A stretch of DNA of 6,705 nucleotides from Deltaproteobacteria bacterium (lineage in GTDB: Bacteria; Desulfobacterota; Desulfobacteria; Desulfobacterales; JAFDDL01). Numbering within the stretch: the first letter of the stretch is position 1; every line of letters starts with the position of its first letter. The stretch is taken from NCBI GenBank assembly GCA_019310865.1, contig JAFDDL010000201.1, positions 1-6,705 of the forward strand, read 5' to 3'. A program made the translations under genes and the position numbers. Shown one piece after another: positions 1 to 5,832 of the stretch. The notes under the pieces were generated by a model. The model was given only the letters and a program-made list of their open reading frames with translations. It did no database searches and was not told the DNA's origin.

Positions 1-319
1 CATTGAGGCTGTTGGAAATCCCAATGCATTTGCCCAGGCCCTTAAATCGGTTCGCAGGGGGGGACGGATCTCAGTGGTCGGGCTGTTCCCGGATGCCGTG
101 CAACTGCCGCTTCAAGAACTGGTCTATTATGGTGTTCAGATCACCATGGGCTTGGGAAATGTATCGCGAATGGATAGACTGATGGGCCTCGTTGAAGCCG
201 GAAGGGTTGATTTAACCCCTCTGGCAACCCATAGCTTTGCCCTGGAAGATGCCTTGGCGGCTTACGATCTTTTTGAAAACCATAAGGATCAGTGTGTAAA
301 AGTGCTGCTAAAACCTTAA
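1..319 (+). CDS. Zinc-type (MDR family) alcohol dehydrogenase, C-terminal part
   Basis: The reading frame is open from base 2 to a TAA at 317-319 and enters from outside the window, so only about the last 105 residues are seen. The visible part starts inside the Rossmann fold (IEAVGNPNAFAQAL, then RRGGRISVVGLF, the usual strand-turn of MDR dehydrogenases) and continues with the C-terminal catalytic-domain signature: an EAGRVDLTPLATHSFALEDA stretch and a VKVLLKP end. This matches the NAD(P)-dependent alcohol, threonine or butanediol dehydrogenase group. The zinc ligands lie upstream and cannot be checked. It is convergent with the E1/SDR/E2 operon. If it acts in the same pathway it could oxidise an alcohol or diol to the ketone used by E1; that is inference. 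An in-frame GTG at 74 is not a start, because the conserved fold continues upstream of it. Confidence 0.88.
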   Translation, partial: IEAVGNPNAFAQALKSVRRGGRISVVGLFPDAVQLPLQELVYYGVQITMGLGNVSRMDRLMGLVEAGRVDLTPLATHSFALEDALAAYDLFENHKDQCVKVLLKP

Positions 320-356
320 GAAGTGGTTTCAAAGCCTCATCTTTGAAACCACTTCT
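319..356. terminator. Perfect 16-bp hairpin between convergent genes
   Basis: The arm AGAAGTGGTTTCAAAG (319-334) and its exact reverse complement (341-356) are separated by a 6-base loop, CCTCAT. The left arm begins at the last base of the alcohol dehydrogenase stop codon, and the hairpin sits 26 bases beyond the stop of the E2 gene on the other strand. This is the expected place for a shared bidirectional terminator. There is no strong U-tract on either side: the minus strand continues TAAGGTTTTAGC and the plus strand ATAGAGCTCC. It may therefore act as a weak or Rho-assisted terminator, or as a 3'-end stabilising stem. Confidence 0.6.
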
Positions 357-382
357 ATAGAGCTCCGTCTGGCGTGTACATT

Positions 383-1459
383 TTATTTCAAAATATCACG
401 GAATAGTGCCGGCGTTTCGATGATCTGCTTTAGTCGACCCAGAAACATAGAGGCCGGCACACCATCGACCACCCGATGATCGTGGGTGAGGCAAAGGTTG
501 GTCATGGTTCGGATGGCCAATTGGTCTTGAAAAACGGCCGGTTTCGGTCCGATCTTGCCGATGGCTAGGATGGCGCTCTCCGGCGGCTTGATAATGGGGG
601 TGATAATATCCGTTTCGACTTTGCCCCCACTGCTGAAGGTAAAGGTTCCTCCGGAAAGGTCCTCCGACGACAGTTGGCCGTTTCGGGCCTTTTTTGCAAG
701 CGACTTAATTTTACGACTGATCTGGACCAGGCTTTTCTTGTCTGCGTCTCGGATTACCGGCACCACCAGACCCTCATCGAGGGAAATCGCCACACCGATA
801 TTATATTGATCCCAGCAGATAATTTCATCCTGATAAATAGCGGAATTAACGATGGGATACGCTTTTAAAGCCGCGGGGATGATTTTTACGATAAGATCCA
901 CATAGGTAATCTTGGTGTCTGGATAATCCAGCATCAGCTCCGCCCGGTAATCAGAAAGCGCCGTCATGTCCGCTTCGGAGACAATGGTCAGCTGGGCACC
1001 GACCTGCAGGCTCTTATGCAGGTTGTTGGCAATGGTGCGCCGCATTCCGACATAGGGAATCCGCTTTAATACGCTCAAGCCATTGATTTCCCCCACCTCA
1101 CCTTCTGGAAGCGGTCCTGGTTCGTCGGTGGACCCTTCAGCGGTTTCAGACGCAATATCCGCTTGATCAGGCGCAATTTCCACCTCTTCAGGAATGGTTT
1201 CCTTATATGTTTCAAATTCTTCCCGGCTGTCAGCCACAGCGGCCAGCAAAGAACCGATGCTCACCTTGTCTTGCACCTTTTTAACGTGAAACAGCAAACC
1301 GTCAGTGGGTGAAAAAACTTCATGGCTAACCTTGGCGGTTTCGATGATAACAGCAAGATCGTCTTTTTTTATTGATTGGCCATCTTCGACGCAAAACTCA
1401 ATGACCGTGATGTCTTCCTCACTCATCCCCAATTTCGGTACGCTGATATCCGATACCAT
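383..1459 (-). CDS. Lipoyl-bearing E2 acyltransferase of a 2-oxoacid/acetoin dehydrogenase-type complex, lacking an E3-binding domain
   Basis: 358 residues. An N-terminal lipoyl domain (about 3-76) carries the lipoylation site ETAKV with Lys43; the usual ETDKA has Asp where this has Ala. A linker rich in Glu, Pro and Ala (about 80-127) leads directly to the catalytic domain (about 132-358), which shows GGTFTFSSGG (270-279), ITPIIKPPESAILAIG, and the acyltransferase motif DHRVVDG with His328 and Asp332. It would accept an acyl group from E1 and pass it to CoA. The peripheral subunit-binding domain that normally anchors E3/E1 between lipoyl and catalytic domains is not recognisable, and the protein is shorter than the roughly 400-440 residues usual for E2. 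ATG 1459 is preceded by AGAAGG with 8-base spacing. It is the last gene of the operon, 112 bases after the SDR. The acyl substrate is unknown; an acetyl group is likely if E1 is acetoin-specific. Confidence 0.9.
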   Translation of the reverse strand: MVSDISVPKLGMSEEDITVIEFCVEDGQSIKKDDLAVIIETAKVSHEVFSPTDGLLFHVKKVQDKVSIGSLLAAVADSREEFETYKETIPEEVEIAPDQADIASETAEGSTDEPGPLPEGEVGEINGLSVLKRIPYVGMRRTIANNLHKSLQVGAQLTIVSEADMTALSDYRAELMLDYPDTKITYVDLIVKIIPAALKAYPIVNSAIYQDEIICWDQYNIGVAISLDEGLVVPVIRDADKKSLVQISRKIKSLAKKARNGQLSSEDLSGGTFTFSSGGKVETDIITPIIKPPESAILAIGKIGPKPAVFQDQLAIRTMTNLCLTHDHRVVDGVPASMFLGRLKQIIETPALFRDILK

Positions 1460-1505
1460 TGTCTTAACCTTCTTTCATTATATTCTGTCTGCCGCGCGTA
1501 GTGAT

Positions 1506-1543
1506 ACCCATGACTTGGCCAATATTTTGACCAAATCATGGAT
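1506..1543 (-). other. Intercistronic RNA hairpin between SDR and E2 genes
   Basis: In the minus-strand transcript, the arm from 1543 to 1529 (AUCCAUGAUUUGGUC) pairs along all 15 positions with the arm from 1520 to 1506 (GGCCAAGUCAUGGGU), around an 8-base loop. Three pairs are G-U wobbles, which would be A-C mismatches in the plus-strand RNA, so the fold is complete only in the operon's own sense. No U-run follows, which argues against a simple terminator. It lies in the 112-base gap, about 46 bases upstream of the E2 start codon. It may be an mRNA processing or stability element that sets E2 level relative to E1 and SDR. Confidence 0.5.
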
Positions 1544-1571
1544 GAAACCAGTCTTTTAAATCCCTTTTCCA

Positions 1572-2390
1572 CTAATTCATGGCGGCCCCACCGCACACAT
1601 TTAGCGCTTGCCCCGTAATCTGGTCCGCCTCGGACGAAGCCAGAAATACGACGGCATTGCCGATATCCGCCGGGGTTTGGGGCCGCTTCATGGGGATCAT
1701 CTGCTCAACCATGGCCCCAAAGATGGTATCCAGGTCCATCCCCTTAAAATCCGGAATGGTATGCGAAAGGGCCTGGGCGCCCTTACGCCACATCTCCGTC
1801 CAGATTACCCCCGGGCAGATGCAGTTGACGTTGATGTTAAACGGTGCCAGCTGCAGGGCCACGGCCTGGGAAAAGAGGAGAACACCGGATTTACTGGCGC
1901 AATAATGAGGAATAAAATCCACCCCTTTGCGGCCGCCGATTGAAGAGATATTGATGATTTTGCCGGACTGCTGGTTTTTAAAATGGGGCGCTGCCGCCTG
2001 GTTGCACAGAAACACCCCTTTTAGATTAACATCCATGGTAAGATCCCATTCCGCCTCACTGATATTCTCCAGGATCGCCGGTTCTCCCGTATCGCCCTGC
2101 GCGTCAAACCCGCCGACACCGGCGCCGCATACAAGAATGTCCAGCCGTCCCATGGCTTCTATAGCCGTGTTTACCGACTTCGTGCAGTCGGCTTTACTGC
2201 GCACATCGGCTTGAACCGCTACGGCCTTTTGCCCGGTTTCCTCAATGGCTTGAACGGTTTTTTGGGCCAAATCGAGATTGATATCACTTACCACAACATT
2301 CGCGCCTTCTTGCGCCAGGCGCAGGCAAATACCCTGGCCCAAGCCGCCGCCACCGCCCGTGACGATGGCCACCTTATCTTTTAAACGCAT
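1572..2390 (-). CDS. NAD(P)-dependent short-chain dehydrogenase/reductase (classical SDR)
   Basis: 272 residues from ATG 2390. The frame stays open further upstream into the E1 beta gene, but this ATG has a strong AAGGAGG at 6-base spacing and begins the fold at MRLKDKVAIVTGG. Visible motifs are the cofactor loop TGGGGGLG (11-18), Asp36 at the end of strand 2 (VVVSDI, which favours NAD over NADP), CGAG at 88-91 in place of the usual NNAG, catalytic Asn122 in VNLKGVF, Ser150, Tyr163 and Lys167 (YCASK), PG at 193-194, and the C-terminal ITGQALNVCGG. A roughly 15-residue insertion (DAQGDTGEPAILENI, about 96-110) follows the CGAG motif. It starts 31 bases after E1 beta and lies between E1 and E2, so it probably feeds substrate to, or removes product from, the complex. 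An acetoin/diacetyl or other hydroxyketone reductase is a reasonable guess; sequence alone does not fix the substrate. Confidence 0.92.
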   Translation of the reverse strand: MRLKDKVAIVTGGGGGLGQGICLRLAQEGANVVVSDINLDLAQKTVQAIEETGQKAVAVQADVRSKADCTKSVNTAIEAMGRLDILVCGAGVGGFDAQGDTGEPAILENISEAEWDLTMDVNLKGVFLCNQAAAPHFKNQQSGKIINISSIGGRKGVDFIPHYCASKSGVLLFSQAVALQLAPFNINVNCICPGVIWTEMWRKGAQALSHTIPDFKGMDLDTIFGAMVEQMIPMKRPQTPADIGNAVVFLASSEADQITGQALNVCGGAAMN

Positions 2391-2421
2391 GACAAACCTC
2401 CTTCGGGTTTCTGCTGTTTTT

Positions 2422-3396
2422 TTACATCGTACGCTTGATCGCACGAACAATGCTGTCCTTATTTGGCAAGTAAAGGTCTTCCAATGCCCCGCTGCCGGGA
2501 ACCGGAACCATCGGTGCGGCAACGCGTTGAACCGGCGCTTTGAGCAATGAGAAATATTCACTGCTTGCCAAAGCGGCAATTTCGGCACCCAAGCCTCCCC
2601 GCACCCTTCCTTCTTCAACGGTAACCAGCCGGCCCGTTTTTTCCAGAGATTCAAAAATCGCGTCCTTGTCCAACGGCACGATGGTGCGTGGATCGATCAC
2701 TTCAACATCGATGCCTTCACCGGCCAATTCCTGGGCGGCATTCAATGCCTCATAGACCATGAAACCAAAAGCAACCACGGTTACATCCTTTCCCGGTTTT
2801 CGAATCACCGCCTCACCAAAGGGAATGGTGTATTCTTCTTCCGGCACCTCGCCTTCAATACCGCCGAATATGATTTTCTTATGTTCAAAGAAAATCACCG
2901 GGTCATTGCTGCGGATGGCGGACTTCAGCAATCCTTTGGCATCATAGGGCGTTGAGGGTTCCACGAGGATGAGACCCGGGGTCTGAACAAGCTGGGACTC
3001 CAGACATTGGGAATGTCCGTAGCCCATTCGGATACCGCCGCCCAGAGCCGTTCGGATGGTAACCGGGACCGGAAACTGACCCCCGGAGATGTAACGCCAC
3101 TGGGCCATTTGATTGCAGATCTCGTCCATGGCCAGCATGGCAAAGTCCATAAACATCAACTCAAGCACAGGCCGCATGCCGAACATAGCGCTGCCGATGG
3201 CAACACCGGTGATGGCATTTTCAGCGATGGGGGTATTCAGGACGCGGTCGTCGCCAAACTCTTTAACCAACCCGGCTGTTTGCCCAAACACACCGATATG
3301 AACATCCTCACCGATAACAAATACATCCTGGTCACTGCGCATCTCTTCTGCCATGGCCTCATTAATCGCCTGCAGGAAACTAATTTTTCTGGTCAT
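2422..3396 (-). CDS. acoB: Thiamine-diphosphate E1 beta subunit, acetoin dehydrogenase (AcoB)-like
   Basis: 324 residues, the normal length for this subunit. The N-terminal pyrimidine-binding domain shows GEDVHIGVFGQT (29-40), the conserved Glu59 (IAEN, expected to activate the thiamine aminopyrimidine), MFMDFAMLAMDEICNQ, and GHSQCLES with His128 at the usual active-site histidine position. Next come STPYDAKGLL (148-157) and the C-terminal transketolase domain with IDPRTIVPLD and VTVEEGRVRGGLGAEIAAL. The run PVIFFEHK...GEVPEEEYTIPFGEA is close to the AcoB/PdhB pattern. It forms the alpha2beta2 E1 with the upstream gene: its ATG shares one base with the E1 alpha stop (TAATG), and GGGAGGG lies 8 bases upstream, so translation is probably coupled. 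It differs from usual AcoB in GHSQC for QHSQS and in PVPGSGALE for PVPFSPALE. Acetoin is the best-supported substrate class, but pyruvate or another 2-oxoacid is possible. Confidence 0.92.
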   Translation of the reverse strand: MTRKISFLQAINEAMAEEMRSDQDVFVIGEDVHIGVFGQTAGLVKEFGDDRVLNTPIAENAITGVAIGSAMFGMRPVLELMFMDFAMLAMDEICNQMAQWRYISGGQFPVPVTIRTALGGGIRMGYGHSQCLESQLVQTPGLILVEPSTPYDAKGLLKSAIRSNDPVIFFEHKKIIFGGIEGEVPEEEYTIPFGEAVIRKPGKDVTVVAFGFMVYEALNAAQELAGEGIDVEVIDPRTIVPLDKDAIFESLEKTGRLVTVEEGRVRGGLGAEIAALASSEYFSLLKAPVQRVAAPMVPVPGSGALEDLYLPNKDSIVRAIKRTM

Positions 3397-4367
3397 TATA
3401 GTATCCCTCCCGTTTCATACACATCTTCAAAAAGGTCTTTTGCGGTTGGATCCGGCGACGCAAAGGCAGTTTCAAAGGCCTCGTCGTTCTGAGCCGTAAC
3501 TTCATTGCGCATACTCTGGTCTTGGTCTGCCGTTAATGCTTCTCTTTCCAACAGGACATTTCGGCAAAGATCGATGGGATCGCGCTTTGCCCATTTCTCC
3601 AGCTCGGCTTGATCCACGTACCCTCCCGGGTCGCCTGAAAAGTGCAGTGCCATTCGAAAGGTCTTGGCCTCCACCAAATAGGGCCCATTGCCGCTTCGGG
3701 CATGTTCCACCGCATTTTGCGTGGCGTCGTAAACCACCTCGATATCCTGTCCGTCGATGATTTGGGTGGGAATACCGTAGCATTCGGCCCGAGGCGCCAC
3801 GTCCGGTGTGGTATAACACTCGCCCATAAAGGTCATCTCGCAATACTGGTTGTTGCACACGGCAAAGACCACGGGAAGGTTCCACAGCGCAGCCATGTTC
3901 ATGGCAGGATGCGCGTCGGCCTGGTTGCAGGTTCCCTCACCCACGAAATAGAGGATTACCTGACCGGTATTTTTCATTTTAGCCGCCAGGGCGGCCCCGA
4001 CTGCCATGGAGAAATCCGAGCCCAGGCTCGATACAACCGGTGGAATGTTGTTTTCTTTATCCCCCAGGTGCAGTGTGGCTTTTCCATTGCAGAGACCGCT
4101 CTTTTTTCCCAGATACTCGGCCCAAATGTTTAACGGGGTCATTCCCTTTCCGATATATTCTCCGACCCCGCGGTGGGTGCCGAATAGAATATCTTCTTTT
4201 CTAAGCGGGCCGGTGACGCCAATGGCCACCGCTTCCTGACCGGTGCCGAAATGCCCCATCAGATGAATTTTACCCTCTTGAAGCAGTTTGTCGTGAAGCT
4301 CCTCAAGAGATCTTACCACTAACATTTTCCGGTAAAGTTCCAATAGTTTTTCGTTGCTCAAAGACAT
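3396..4367 (-). CDS. acoA: Thiamine-diphosphate E1 alpha subunit, divergent AcoA-like
   Basis: 323 residues, close to the usual AcoA length. The family architecture is intact: an N-terminal helix with YRKMLVVRSLEE, then GHFGTGQEAVAIGV (38-51), THRG (64-67), the MAVGAALAAKMK segment (121-132), the thiamine-diphosphate/Mg binding stretch from GEG (143-145) through Asn148 to NN (172-173), and KTFRMALHFSGDP (235-247). Unusual points: GEG replaces the near-universal GDG; HRGVGEYIGKG (65-75) lacks both histidines of the usual HRGHGH loop; KATLH (96-100) stands where GGSMH is typical; and LHF (241-243) replaces GHF/GHS. These suggest altered cofactor-loop chemistry or substrate, not decay, since the frame is intact and the rest is well conserved. 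It is the first gene of the operon, with ATG 4367 preceded by AGAGG at 6-base spacing, and overlaps E1 beta by one base. Confidence 0.9.
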   Translation of the reverse strand: MSLSNEKLLELYRKMLVVRSLEELHDKLLQEGKIHLMGHFGTGQEAVAIGVTGPLRKEDILFGTHRGVGEYIGKGMTPLNIWAEYLGKKSGLCNGKATLHLGDKENNIPPVVSSLGSDFSMAVGAALAAKMKNTGQVILYFVGEGTCNQADAHPAMNMAALWNLPVVFAVCNNQYCEMTFMGECYTTPDVAPRAECYGIPTQIIDGQDIEVVYDATQNAVEHARSGNGPYLVEAKTFRMALHFSGDPGGYVDQAELEKWAKRDPIDLCRNVLLEREALTADQDQSMRNEVTAQNDEAFETAFASPDPTAKDLFEDVYETGGIL

Positions 4368-4403
4368 GGTTTACCTCTCAGTTTTCAGTTGTTTTTTTAA
4401 CCT

Positions 4404-4432
4404 ACTATTGACCAGGTGATTCATTAGGTCAA
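4404..4432 (-). promoter_or_regulatory. Candidate sigma-70 promoter of the E1-SDR-E2 operon
   Basis: Reading the minus strand, TTGACC (4432-4427) is followed by a 17-base spacer and AATAGT (4409-4404). That gives 5/6 and 4/6 matches to the consensus hexamers. Transcription would start near 4397, leaving a leader of about 30 bases before the E1 alpha ATG. No sigma-54 -24/-12 signature was found upstream of E1 alpha, although many acetoin operons use one. The -10 is weak, which fits a promoter that needs an activator. Confidence 0.42.
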
Positions 4433-4433
4433 T
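4407..4433. promoter_or_regulatory. Inverted repeat ATTGACC-N13-GGTCAAT spanning the operon promoter
   Basis: Perfect 7-base arms at 4407-4413 and 4427-4433 have centres 20 bases apart, about two helical turns. One arm contains the -35 hexamer of the candidate operon promoter; the other overlaps the end of its spacer and the start of its -10. The placement suits a dimeric repressor, or the arms may match partly because promoter elements sit in both. The bound protein is unknown. Confidence 0.35.
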
Positions 4434-4450
4434 GACGGAAACCCGTCATT
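4431..4450. promoter_or_regulatory. Perfect 20-bp dyad abutting the operon -35 (lux-box-like operator)
   Basis: AATGACGGAAACCCGTCATT has perfect 8-base arms around a 4-base centre. It overlaps the -35 hexamer of the leftward operon promoter by two bases, and its centre falls about 43 bases upstream of the inferred start. LuxR-type activators typically bind 20-bp dyads centred near -42.5, and a LuxR-family gene is encoded divergently next door. The sequence itself is not the classic lux box, so the match is in size and position only. It lies about 80 bases upstream of the regulator's own -35. Confidence 0.5.
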
Positions 4451-4528
4451 TCCTTACCACTACGCTGATATGCCATTGGATTAATTATTTATTTAAAATC
4501 GACAGGACTCATGTAAAGGACGAAAGTC

Positions 4529-4557
4529 TTGACAGAATTTGTTTTTCGTTATATAAA
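4529..4557 (+). promoter_or_regulatory. Sigma-70 promoter of the LuxR-type regulator gene
   Basis: A consensus -35 TTGACA (4529-4534), a 17-base spacer and TATAAA (4552-4557) give one of the clearest promoters in the window. The start would fall near 4564, leaving a leader of about 27 bases with AAGG at 4577-4580, 10 bases before the ATG. Such a strong match suggests roughly constitutive expression of the regulator. Confidence 0.7.
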
Positions 4558-4590
4558 CCGCCTGTTTTATATTAATAAGGTACCCTTTCT

Positions 4591-5724
4591 ATGCATTTGC
4601 CATTAGATCAAGCAGAAATCAGGGACGTATTCTTTGCCAGCCAGCGGCTTTTGCAAGCCGGAACCGTCGAAGAGCTTCGCAGGGAAACCCTTACCACCCT
4701 GCAATATCTATTTCAGGCCGAAAAGGGCAATTTTTTCCTTTCTAATGGGGATGATCATCGGTCCGGTCTTAATTTAGGCAAGGTTGTCAGCAGTGGCATA
4801 TCGGATAAAGATCTGCGGTTGTTTCGCCGCTATTATCACCAATTAGATCCTTTTAAAAATATTCTCAAAAGCCGAATACCCCAATCGCAGGTCATGACGT
4901 TTGACCAAGTCATGCCGTTTCCCAAATTGATTAAAACAGAATATTATAACGATTTTTTAAAGCCCCAGAATATCCATGACCAGCTAGCCATTTATTTAAA
5001 GTCCGGCAATCGTTTTTTGGGGGTCACCGCACTTTTCCGACCCCGGAGCTCTCCGGTATTTTCAGTTGCCGAAAAGGCCAAAGCCAAACTGATGGTACCG
5101 TTTCTAACCGCTGCCGTGGAACGGGCAATGTCGATAAAGAAAAGCCGGGATCTCGTACAAACCATCCGTTCCCTAACGCCCGATCTGCCTTATGACGGCA
5201 TCGTGATACTGGATCGATCATTGACCCCTGTGTATTACAATAAAGCTGCATTTGATATTATTGCATGTTTGCATCAATCCGACGGGAAACACCGCTCATT
5301 TCCAGAGGATCTTCCAGAGACCCTTATGATTGAAGCCCAAAAATTATCGACCGCCATGAACCGCTCAGAACGCAAGGATATTGCGTGTACCGAGCTGAAA
5401 ATCCCAACGAGAAATCATTCCGGTAAAATCACCACCCATCTGCGGGTTCTTTACAATGATGACCTGTCGCCCAAAATTCTGATTTGTTTCAACCCGACCA
5501 ACAAGTCCCTGAAGCCCAATAGCGCATTAAGAAAAATGGGTATTTCAAAACGTGAGCTCGACATTGTACATCTGCTTGCCGAGGGCAAAAAAAATTCCGA
5601 GATTGCCGCATCCCTGTTTATCAGCGAATATACAGTTGAAAATCATCTCCGGTCCATATATCGAAAAATGGATGTAAAAAATCGAACGGCGCTTGTCTGC
5701 AAGGTGATTAACATCAACGCATGA
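4591..5724 (+). CDS. LuxR-family transcriptional regulator with GAF-like sensory region
   Basis: 377 residues. The C-terminal 60 (about 313-372) form a typical LuxR/FixJ helix-turn-helix: SKRELDIVHLLAEGKKNSEIA, then ISEYTVENHLRSIYRKMDVKNRTAL. The N-terminal part (about 10-180) has the layout of the GAF-like sensor of this regulator group, with EYYNDFLKPQNIHDQLAIYL (117-136) the most recognisable stretch. A PAS-like segment (about 200-225, YDGIVILDRSLTPVYYN) precedes the DNA-binding domain. There is no receiver domain with a phosphorylatable Asp and no membrane segment, so it is probably a cytoplasmic one-component regulator sensing a small molecule. It is divergent from the E1-SDR-E2 operon across a 223-base control region and is the natural candidate activator of it. 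The ligand is unknown; the pathway substrate is plausible. Confidence 0.88.
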   Translation: MHLPLDQAEIRDVFFASQRLLQAGTVEELRRETLTTLQYLFQAEKGNFFLSNGDDHRSGLNLGKVVSSGISDKDLRLFRRYYHQLDPFKNILKSRIPQSQVMTFDQVMPFPKLIKTEYYNDFLKPQNIHDQLAIYLKSGNRFLGVTALFRPRSSPVFSVAEKAKAKLMVPFLTAAVERAMSIKKSRDLVQTIRSLTPDLPYDGIVILDRSLTPVYYNKAAFDIIACLHQSDGKHRSFPEDLPETLMIEAQKLSTAMNRSERKDIACTELKIPTRNHSGKITTHLRVLYNDDLSPKILICFNPTNKSLKPNSALRKMGISKRELDIVHLLAEGKKNSEIAASLFISEYTVENHLRSIYRKMDVKNRTALVCKVININA

Positions 5725-5775
5725 AATCCCCTAAAAGCTCATCCGTAGTCAGTCAAAAGTCATTTTGTAAGCGGA

Positions 5776-5832
5776 TTACGTGTTTTTAATACGGTGGGCA
5801 TAAACAAGGATGTTTGTATCTACGGCTATCAT
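5776..5832 (-). pseudogene. vapC: Truncated PIN-domain (VapC-like) toxin, N-terminal 18 codons only
   Basis: An ATG at 5832 overlaps the TGA of the upstream VapB-like antitoxin in the ATGA arrangement usual for vapBC pairs. It encodes MIAVDTNILVYAHRIKNT and then stops with TAA at 5776-5778. The first 14 residues are the characteristic PIN-domain start, with the first catalytic acid in VDTNILVYAHR. VapC toxins normally run to about 130 residues with three further acidic positions, all missing here. No PIN-like continuation was seen in the remaining 51 bases before the stop of the convergent regulator gene. The toxin is therefore dead, either deleted or replaced by the sequence now next to it. 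Confidence 0.75.

Noticed and set aside
1526..1540. A 15-base string, TTTGACCAAATCATG, recurring with one change at 4900-4914 inside the regulator gene
   Set aside because: A single 14-of-15 match is about what chance gives in a window of this size, and the second copy encodes ordinary protein sequence. It was considered as a possible shared operator.
2391..2654. An upstream extension of the SDR frame by 88 codons
   Set aside because: It runs inside the E1 beta gene in another frame and has no SDR-like sequence. The ATG at 2390 has a strong AAGGAGG and begins the Rossmann fold exactly where expected.
3007..3492. Plus-strand open frame of 161 codons opposite the E1 genes
   Set aside because: It is antisense to well-conserved coding sequence, spans the E1 alpha/beta junction and shows no recognisable fold; it is a by-product of codon use on the other strand.
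3642..4133. Plus-strand open frame of 163 codons opposite E1 alpha
   Set aside because: Same reason: it lies wholly within a conserved gene on the opposite strand and has no family features or ribosome-binding site.
4451..4500. A sigma-54 type -24/-12 promoter for the operon
   Set aside because: The minus-strand TGGCA near 4470 has no GC at the required spacing, and no sigma-54 activator gene is present.
4503..4531. Imperfect inverted repeat CAGGACT...AGTCTTG overlapping the regulator's -35
   Set aside because: The arms are short, need a G-U pair and are 15 bases apart; too weak to call an operator.
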